A stretch of DNA of 27,579 nt, from contig JAEDGQ010000018.1 in NCBI GenBank assembly GCA_016297415.1, positions 1-27,579 on the forward strand, read 5' to 3'. Shown one piece after another: positions 21,720 through 27,579 of the stretch. Every line of letters starts with the position of its first letter. Position 1 is the stretch's first letter. This stretch comes from Treponema sp. (GTDB taxonomy: Bacteria > Spirochaetota > Spirochaetia > Treponematales > Treponemataceae). The position numbers and the translations under genes were made by a program. The notes under the pieces were generated by a model. It was not told the DNA's origin, ran no database searches, and was given only the letters and a program-made list of their open reading frames with translations.

Positions 21720-24700
21720 AGATTTCTACAGTTCCTTCAAAATTCATCTTTGTTTCACCAGTAAGGTAAACTGTTTCTCCGTCATATCTAACCTGAAGAA
21801 TACCACCGCGAACCCTGACAGTTACTGTTTCATTCAATTTGCAGTGTCCGGCTAAGCAGGCAGCAACTACAGCTGCACAGGCACCAGTTCCACATGCAGG
21901 TGTTTCACCGTTTACACGCTCCCAGGTACGCATTTTAATTTCGTTTGGTCCCACAACTCTTACAAATTCTGTATTTGTATGTTCAGGGAATGATTTGTGA
22001 CATTCAAATAAAGGTCCGAGATGTTCAATGTCAATTTTGTCAACGAAATCAACAAAAGTAACACAATGGGGATTTCCTACATTAACACAGGTTACTTTGT
22101 ATTCTTTTCCTTCAACTTCAATTGAAGCATTAATAACTTTTTCTTCTTTGTTTTCCTTTAATGTAGTCGGAATATTCTTAGCCTTAAACTTTGGAGTACC
22201 CATTTCAACTTGTACAGAGTTGATTTTTCCATTCATCTTGTAAAGAGTAAGCTTTTTAACACCGGCTTCTGTTTCAATCTCCAGAACTGCAGTTGGATCA
22301 GAATATCTGGAATGTTTATCTGCAACTCCAAATACATTATTTTCATAAAGGTATTTACCAACGGCACGGATTGCATTACCTGCCATTTTAGCTTCTGAAC
22401 CGTCCATGTTGAAGAATCGCATGCATGCATCAGCTTTTTTACTTTTGCTCACAAGCACAAGGGAATCTGCACCAATACCTTCATGACGATTACAGAGTCT
22501 AATAGCAAGACCTGCAGGATTCTTCACCTCATTTTCATCACCGTTAATGAGAATGAAGTCATTTCCTGTTGATTCCATCTTATAGAAATGAATTTTTTCT
22601 CTTGTTGTTCTTAAATCATTAATGTCGACTAATTCAAAATTAGAATTGTTATAATCAGACATAAGACAGTTAGCAAGAGCATTTGCTGTATCAATTGCTG
22701 TAAGACATGGAATATCTCTTTCTACTGCATGGCGTCTCATTTTTACAGAATCTGCATGAGGATCACGTCCTTTTGCTGATGTAGAAATTACATAATCAAT
22801 CTTACCTGAATCAAGAAGGGTAAGAAGATTGTCATCAGGATTTTCGTGAATCTTGTTTACAGTTGTAACTTCCATTCCAAAGTCCCGAAGAGTTGCGGCA
22901 TTTCCTTCTGTTGCATAAAGTTTAAATCCCATATCGTAGAATTTTCTTGCAAGTTCCGGAATTTCGTAACGGTCAGTTTTGCGGACTGAGAAAAGAACTC
23001 CACCAGAACGTTTCATAGTATAACCGGCTGCAACCATTCCTTTAAAAATAGCTTCTTCACGAGTTGATGCAATACCAAGAACTTCTCCGGTTGATTTCAT
23101 TTCTGGACCAAGATGAGTATCAACGTCCATCAGTTTTTCAAAACTGAATACTGGAACCTTTACGGCAAAATATGGAGGAATCTTATACAATCCTGTACCG
23201 TATCCCATATCCCTGATTTTTTCACCAAGCATAGCACGGGCAGCAAGTTCAACCATTGGAACGCCGGTAACTTTTGAGATGTAAGGAACAGTTCTTGAAG
23301 AACGTGGATTTACTTCAATAATATAAAGTTCGTTATTGAAAATAAGATACTGAATATTTACAAGACCTTTTGTTCCAAGAGCAATAGCCAGATCTTTACT
23401 CTGCTGAATGATTTTATGGCGCATTACATCGTTAAGGTTCCATGAAGGGTATACAGCAATTGAGTCACCAGAGTGAATACCTGTTCGTTCAATGTGTTCC
23501 ATAATTCCTGGAATGAGAACGTCTTCCCCATCACAGATACCGTCAACTTCAAGTTCAGTACCCATCATGTACTGGTCAATAAGAACCGGGTTTGTAATTC
23601 CCTGGGCCAGAATAATCTTCATGTATTCTTTAATATCATTATCATTAAAGGCAATAATCATGTTCTGACCGCCAAGAACGTAACTTGGACGCATCAAAAC
23701 CGGGTAACCAAGTTCTTTAGTAGCATTGAGGGCTTCTTCTTCAGTAAAAATTGTAAGTCCTTTAGGGCGCTTTATTCCAAGCTTTTCACAGAGCTCATCA
23801 AAACGTTCACGGTCTTCAGCCAGGTCAATTGCATCTGCTGAAGTTCCAAGAATTCTGATTCCCTGTTCATCAAGGAATTTTGCAAGTTTAATGGCCGTTC
23901 CGCCGCCAAAAGCAACTACTACACCAATGGGTTTTTCAACATTGATGACATTCATTACGTCTGTTGGTGTAAGAGGTTCAAAATAAAGTCTGTCAGCAGT
24001 ATCAAAGTCTGTTGAAACAGTTTCAGGGTTGTTGTTTACAATGGCAACTTCATAGCCCAGCTTTTTAAGAGTCCATACACACTGAACTGAAGAATAGTCA
24101 AATTCAATACCCTGACCGATTCTGATTGGACCAGAACCAAGAACAACTATTGTACCTTTTGACTTTAAAATTTTTCCTTCATTCATCTGTGTGTGAAGTT
24201 CAGAAAGGTAATTTTCGGCTTCATTTTCTTTGTCATAACAGGAATAGAAATATGGAGTTTCTGCATTAAATTCACCGGCACAAGTATCAACCATTTTGAA
24301 GGAAACCGGAGCTGGAAGTGAACCGTGTGCATATCTTACATCGTCTTTACCTGATGCGTCATCCAGAGCAATATTATTAAGTTTGTTAAGGAACCACTGG
24401 TCAATCTTTGTAACGTGGTGAATTTCTTTAACAGACATGATTTTTCGTTTAAGTGCCTGATATATAGCAAAAATTCTCTGGTCTGTACATTTACCGACTC
24501 TTTTACGAATACTGTCGTCTGATTCTTCTTCAAAAGCTGCAAGATTAAGATTTTTAACTCCAAGTTCAGCACCGCGGACTGCCTTAAGAATAGCTTCTTC
24601 AAAAGTCTGACCCATAGCCATTACTTCACCGGTAGCTTTCATCTGTGTTCCCAGTTTTCGGGCTGCATAAACAAATTTTTCAAACGGGAATTTAGGCATT

Positions 24701-25770
24701 TTTACGACAACATAGTCAAGAACAGGTTCAAAACATGCTGCAGTTTTCTTTGTAACAAAGTTTGGAATTTCATCAAGGTTGTAGCCGATTGCAATTAATG
24801 TAGCAACTTTAGCAATGGGATATCCGGTAGCTTTTGAGGCAAGGGCAGAAGAGCGGGAAACACGAGGGTTTACTTCGATTACTGCATATTCAAAAGAATC
24901 TGGATTAAGTGCAAACTGACAGTTACATCCGCCTTCCATTCCAAGAGAAGAAATGATGTTTAATGCTGCAGAACGGAGCATCTGATATTCTTTATCACTT
25001 AAAGTAACTGTAGGAGCAATTACGATTGAGTCACCTGTGTGAACACCAACAGGGTCAAAGTTTTCCATTGAACAGACTGTCAGAACGTTGCCTGAATGGT
25101 CTCTCATTACTTCAAATTCTACTTCTTTCCATCCGGAAATACACTTTTCAACAAGAATCTGATGGATTGGAGAGCGGTGCAAACCGTTATGAGCGATTTC
25201 ATCAAATTCTTCCCAAGTGTTAGCAATCCCGCCACCTGTTCCACCAAGGGTGAAAGCCGGACGAATGATTGCAGGAAGTCCGATTCCGTTCTTTGCAAAA
25301 TCAAGTGCGTCTTCATAAGTTGTAACAACTTTTGAAGGAATACAAGGTTCTCCGATAGATTCCATTGTATCCTTGAACATCTGCCGGTCTTCAGCTTTAT
25401 CAATTGTTTCAGGTTTAGCACCAAGAAGTTTTACATTGTGGCTTGCAAGAAATCCAGATTTTGCAAGTTCCATACAGAGATTAAGACCAGTCTGGCCTCC
25501 AAGAGAAGAAAGGATTGAATCAGGTTTTTCTTTTTCAATAATTCTCTGAATGGTTTCTACATTAAGAGGTTCAATATAAATCTGATCAGCCATGTTATGA
25601 TCAGTCATAAGGGTAGCAGGATTTGAGTTTACAAGAACAACTTCAAGTCCCTGTTCTTTAAGTGCCTTACAGGCCTGGGAACCTGCATAGTCAAATTCAG
25701 CAGCCTGACCAATGATGATAGGGCCAGAACCAATTACCATAACTTTATGTATATCTTTATTAAGTGGCAT
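21718..25770 (-). CDS. carB: Carbamoyl-phosphate synthase large subunit fused to DapF
   Basis: A 1350-residue fusion. Residues 1-1058 are a complete CarB: two ATP-grasp halves (GSGPIIIGQAAEFDYAGSQA; GSGPIRIGQGIEFDYSS), each with EVNPR-type motifs, and a C-terminal MGS-like allosteric domain. Together with CarA it makes carbamoyl phosphate for pyrimidines and arginine. Residues 1059-1350 are a full-length diaminopimelate epimerase (FYKMESTGNDFILING, RHEGIGADS, NVGNPHCVTF, GETPACGTGACA). The second catalytic Cys is present near 1293, but the first is Ala near 1130 (MAGNAIR where CGN is expected). One frame runs through with no stop, starting at ATG 25770 with AGGAG upstream, 26 nt after carA. 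DapF may serve lysine synthesis or be impaired. Confidence 0.93.
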   Translation of the reverse strand: MPLNKDIHKVMVIGSGPIIIGQAAEFDYAGSQACKALKEQGLEVVLVNSNPATLMTDHNMADQIYIEPLNVETIQRIIEKEKPDSILSSLGGQTGLNLCMELAKSGFLASHNVKLLGAKPETIDKAEDRQMFKDTMESIGEPCIPSKVVTTYEDALDFAKNGIGLPAIIRPAFTLGGTGGGIANTWEEFDEIAHNGLHRSPIHQILVEKCISGWKEVEFEVMRDHSGNVLTVCSMENFDPVGVHTGDSIVIAPTVTLSDKEYQMLRSAALNIISSLGMEGGCNCQFALNPDSFEYAVIEVNPRVSRSSALASKATGYPIAKVATLIAIGYNLDEIPNFVTKKTAACFEPVLDYVVVKMPKFPFEKFVYAARKLGTQMKATGEVMAMGQTFEEAILKAVRGAELGVKNLNLAAFEEESDDSIRKRVGKCTDQRIFAIYQALKRKIMSVKEIHHVTKIDQWFLNKLNNIALDDASGKDDVRYAHGSLPAPVSFKMVDTCAGEFNAETPYFYSCYDKENEAENYLSELHTQMNEGKILKSKGTIVVLGSGPIRIGQGIEFDYSSVQCVWTLKKLGYEVAIVNNNPETVSTDFDTADRLYFEPLTPTDVMNVINVEKPIGVVVAFGGGTAIKLAKFLDEQGIRILGTSADAIDLAEDRERFDELCEKLGIKRPKGLTIFTEEEALNATKELGYPVLMRPSYVLGGQNMIIAFNDNDIKEYMKIILAQGITNPVLIDQYMMGTELEVDGICDGEDVLIPGIMEHIERTGIHSGDSIAVYPSWNLNDVMRHKIIQQSKDLAIALGTKGLVNIQYLIFNNELYIIEVNPRSSRTVPYISKVTGVPMVELAARAMLGEKIRDMGYGTGLYKIPPYFAVKVPVFSFEKLMDVDTHLGPEMKSTGEVLGIASTREEAIFKGMVAAGYTMKRSGGVLFSVRKTDRYEIPELARKFYDMGFKLYATEGNAATLRDFGMEVTTVNKIHENPDDNLLTLLDSGKIDYVISTSAKGRDPHADSVKMRRHAVERDIPCLTAIDTANALANCLMSDYNNSNFELVDINDLRTTREKIHFYKMESTGNDFILINGDENEVKNPAGLAIRLCNRHEGIGADSLVLVSKSKKADACMRFFNMDGSEAKMAGNAIRAVGKYLYENNVFGVADKHSRYSDPTAVLEIETEAGVKKLTLYKMNGKINSVQVEMGTPKFKAKNIPTTLKENKEEKVINASIEVEGKEYKVTCVNVGNPHCVTFVDFVDKIDIEHLGPLFECHKSFPEHTNTEFVRVVGPNEIKMRTWERVNGETPACGTGACAAVVAACLAGHCKLNETVTVRVRGGILQVRYDGETVYLTGETKMNFEGTVEI

Positions 25771-25796
25771 TTTATCAGCTCCTGTATTTTTAACTT

Positions 25797-27098
25797 TTAG
25801 AATCTGTTTTCTTTTGTATTTTTAATTGTTGAAGCAAAATAAGAAATGGCATCAACCCGTTCTGTAGTTGCCTTAAAGTTTTTGAAGTAAGAATGATCAT
25901 TAATCAGGTTCACAAATTCATCAAAAAGGAAACTTGTATCAAGAGGTCCTGAATTTGCCTCAGGATGGAACTGTACACTGAAAGCAGGTGTGTCTGTATA
26001 TGTAATCCCTTCACAAGAACCGTCACTTGTATTTACGAAGCTGAGAATTCCACCTTTTGGAATTGAGTTGTTATCCACAGCATAACCATGATTCTGAGAA
26101 GAAATATAAACCCTTCCTGTAGAAAGATGTTTTACAGGCTGATTTGCACCACGGTGACCATACTTAAGTTTGAAAGTAGAAGCACCTTTTGCAAGGGCAA
26201 GAAGCTGATGACCAAGACAAATGCCAAAAATCGGAATGTTTTTATCAAGGAGTTTCCTGATTTCAGAAATGATTCCAACATTATCACCCGGGTCTCCGGG
26301 ACCGTTAGAAAGCATGATTCCGTCTGGAGAGATTCTTAAGATTTCTTCAGCAGTTGTATCAGCCTTTATTGTTGTTACTTCAAGCCCTCGCTTCAAAAGT
26401 TCACGACGAATATTTGCCTTTGCTCCAAAATCCCATAAAAGAACTTTCTTTCCCTTTCCGTTTTTCATAGCTGCTACAGGATCATTTTCCTTAGTACCGT
26501 CAGCACGAACAGGAACTGCCTTATAAAGAGCACTTTCAGCAAAAACTGTCTGAGCGTCTTTTTCAATCTTTACAGCATCACAGGTAACCGATTCAACAGA
26601 ATTCACGATTCTATAAGCTTTTATTTCTTCAAGAAGTTTTGCCTTTTCTGATTCGTTTTCAAGAGCTGCAAAATTTTTCTTGGCTTCTTCACTGTCACCG
26701 GCAATAATCATACCGTTCATTACACCGGCTTCACGGAGTACTTTTGTCAAAGCTCGTGTATCAATGTCATAAAGACCTGTAATATTCTGATTTTTTAACC
26801 AGTCATTAATTTTTTTTTCACAGCGGAAATTTGAAGGTTCTTCACACCATGAGCGTACGATGTAACCCCGGACATGTATTTTTGAACTTTCAAGATCTGC
26901 AGGAATAACACCATAATTACCGATTAAAGGAAATGTCTGAGTAACAATCTGTCCGAAATAACTTGGATCTGTAAGAGTTTCAATATAACCGTTCATACCT
27001 GTTGTAAAAACAGCTTCACCTGTAATACAACCTGAAGCTCCAAAACTTTTGCCTTCAAAAACTAATCCATTGGCAAGAAGAAGAACAGCTCTGTTCAA
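25797..27098 (-). CDS. carA: Carbamoyl-phosphate synthase small subunit (CarA)
   Basis: The glutaminase subunit that feeds ammonia to CarB. At 433 residues it is longer than the usual 360-390. The N-terminal CPSase domain (GLVFEGKSFGASG, FTTGMNGYIETLTDPSYFGQIV, DIDTRALTKVLRE) is followed by an unusual insert near 185-215. The class I glutaminase has nucleophile Cys294 (FGICLGHQLL) and His378/Glu380 (VQFHPE), and the tail is somewhat extended. The start is TTG at 27098, which gives the family N-terminus; only a G-run lies upstream. It is the promoter-proximal gene of the car operon, with a leader terminator before it. Confidence 0.94.
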   Translation of the reverse strand: MNRAVLLLANGLVFEGKSFGASGCITGEAVFTTGMNGYIETLTDPSYFGQIVTQTFPLIGNYGVIPADLESSKIHVRGYIVRSWCEEPSNFRCEKKINDWLKNQNITGLYDIDTRALTKVLREAGVMNGMIIAGDSEEAKKNFAALENESEKAKLLEEIKAYRIVNSVESVTCDAVKIEKDAQTVFAESALYKAVPVRADGTKENDPVAAMKNGKGKKVLLWDFGAKANIRRELLKRGLEVTTIKADTTAEEILRISPDGIMLSNGPGDPGDNVGIISEIRKLLDKNIPIFGICLGHQLLALAKGASTFKLKYGHRGANQPVKHLSTGRVYISSQNHGYAVDNNSIPKGGILSFVNTSDGSCEGITYTDTPAFSVQFHPEANSGPLDTSFLFDEFVNLINDHSYFKNFKATTERVDAISYFASTIKNTKENRF

Positions 27099-27119
27099 AA
27101 TAAGCCCCCAAAATTAATC

Positions 27120-27174
27120 AAAAAAAAAGGCGTCACTAACTTCACAACACCTGCAGAAGTTAATGAACGCCTTT
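27120..27174 (-). terminator. Leader terminator / attenuator of the car operon
   Basis: On the minus strand AAGGCGT and TAACTTC pair with GAAGTTA and ACGCCTT (plus-strand arms 27127-27143 and 27156-27173), with a small internal mismatch and a 12-nt loop. Nine T residues follow on the minus strand (27128-27120). It lies 22 nt before the carA start, inside the leader, so read-through must be controlled. I see no PyrR-type anti-antiterminator by eye. Confidence 0.75.
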
Positions 27175-27189
27175 GTTCAAAATCATTGT

Positions 27190-27218
27190 ATTCTACAATT
27201 CTAGTATACATTAGTCAA
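27190..27218 (-). promoter_or_regulatory. Sigma70-type promoter of carA
   Basis: On the minus strand TTGACT (27218-27213), a 17-nt spacer and TAGAAT (27195-27190) form a good promoter. Transcription would begin near 27183, about 10 bases before the terminator hairpin. The layout mirrors that of gltB. Confidence 0.65.
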
Positions 27219-27229
27219 TAAACCAAAGC

Positions 27230-27310
27230 CTATTTACCTGGATCTGCAGCTTCCTGAGATTTGTAGAATGCCAGAGGGAAAGTTTCAGCAAGTCCCAAAA
27301 CTTCAATAAT
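27230..27310 (-). other. Possible C-terminal gene fragment
   Basis: The minus strand reads without a stop into EVLGLAETFPLAFYKSQEAA and ends DPGK at a TAG (27232-27230). Upstream the frame continues into the structured repeat. It looks protein-like and may be the 3' end of a gene destroyed by the repeat, but it is only about 27 codons and I do not recognise it. Confidence 0.25.
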
Positions 27311-27313
27311 GAT

Positions 27314-27437
27314 GAGGGGGAAAGCCTTCCCCCTGGGTTCAGTCACGAGTCGCTCCACAAGTGCCAAAGCAAGCTTTGCCACTTGCTCCGCTTTGTCGCG
27401 TCTTCACCACACCCCTTTCTCCTAGGGCTCCGCCCTA
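27314..27437 (-). repeat. Structured interspersed repeat, right copy
   Basis: This is the inverted partner of 21610-21708, so the car operon is flanked by oppositely oriented copies. Core similarity ends at CCCC near 27416; a small GC-rich hairpin (AGGGC/GCCCT, 27424-27437) follows as in the left copy. The central hairpin here pairs CAAGTG-G-CAAAGC with GCTTTG-G-CACTTG. The paired C-G replaces a T-A of the left copy. Confidence 0.75.
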
Positions 27438-27539
27438 AAACCCGTATGGTATCGTCAAATTTTTTCTTATCTTAATTTCCCCATAAATAATTCAATTACC
27501 AATCTAGAAACCTAAGTTTAAATTTGATACGCTTTTGTT

Positions 27540-27579
27540 ATGTCGAACATTCAAAATAAACCTAAATTGACAGCAAAAC
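27540..27579 (+). CDS. Possible start of a plus-strand gene, cut by the window
   Basis: An ATG at 27540 opens a frame (MSNIQNKPKLTAK) that runs off the end of the window. No ribosome-binding site is clear and only 13 codons are visible, so this is tentative. The 100 bases before it are AT-rich and hold nothing else that I can name. Confidence 0.35.
   Translation, partial: MSNIQNKPKLTAK

Noticed and set aside
21664..21855. Plus-strand ORF over the end of carB-dapF
   Set aside because: It is antisense to conserved DapF coding sequence and includes the repeat's terminal hairpin; a shadow frame.
22116..22127. Another CTTCAATTGAAG palindrome, matching the XRE operator
   Set aside because: It lies inside the DapF coding part, where the codons (ASIEVE) explain it, and no promoter is near. 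Chance is enough.
27160..27186. Eight-codon leader peptide ORF (MILNKGVH) overlapping the car attenuator
   Set aside because: The predicted start of transcription falls inside its ATG and there is no ribosome-binding site, so translation-coupled attenuation is not supported.
1..27579. CRISPR arrays, tRNA or rRNA genes
   Set aside because: I looked for regularly spaced repeats, cloverleaf patterns and rRNA signatures and saw none.

Overview
The window looks like the chromosome of a host-associated Treponema-type spirochaete. The basis is a single-chain glutamate synthase, short lipoproteins with relaxed lipoboxes, a large Ig-like/formylglycine-enzyme-like (FGE-like) surface lipoprotein, a mildly AT-rich base composition and TTG starts. 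This assignment is an inference from protein style; no rRNA gene or other marker is present.

Layout. (1) 1-4987: a sigma70-type promoter, two tandem related terminator-like hairpins, a long foldable leader and gltB. Its stop codon overlaps a decayed purF remnant (to 5473). (2) 5511-6663, minus strand: a PIN-domain toxin, a Phd/YefM-type antitoxin and an XRE regulator. (3) 6647-12254: a 5.6-kb block bounded by two identical 44-bp direct repeats. It carries two unknown ORFs, a 41-residue Cys-rich peptide, a small Cys-rich zinc-ribbon-like protein, two paralogous radical SAM/SPASM enzymes (the second with an N-terminal PqqD/RRE-like domain), an amidohydrolase-fold protein and a frameshifted TPR gene. 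I read the block as an uncharacterised RiPP (ribosomally made, post-translationally modified peptide) pathway on an accessory island. (4) 12262-21461, plus strand: a lipoprotein, a large Ig-like/FGE-like surface lipoprotein, a SIR2-like protein that looks foreign, and an envelope operon of LpoB-like, LPP20-like and COG3014-like proteins, the last with a C-terminal region resembling an outer-membrane barrel. (5) 21718-27098, minus strand: carB fused to dapF, preceded by carA. Its promoter is followed at once by an intrinsic terminator. (6) Two diverged, oppositely oriented copies of a roughly 100-bp structured repeat flank the car operon. A partial plus-strand ORF may begin at 27540.

How the genes work together. 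gltB, the purF remnant and carA are all glutamine amidotransferase genes, and gltB and carA share a promoter-then-terminator architecture that suggests attenuation. The two repeat-bounded junctions of the island carry matching promoter/operator cassettes (a TTGACA box and a CAATTG-centred palindrome at identical spacing). The XRE protein may therefore control both the island and the lipoprotein gene to its right. The most novel candidates are the two-maturase Cys-rich peptide locus, its direct-repeat boundaries, and the CarB-DapF fusion whose DapF half appears to lack one catalytic cysteine.
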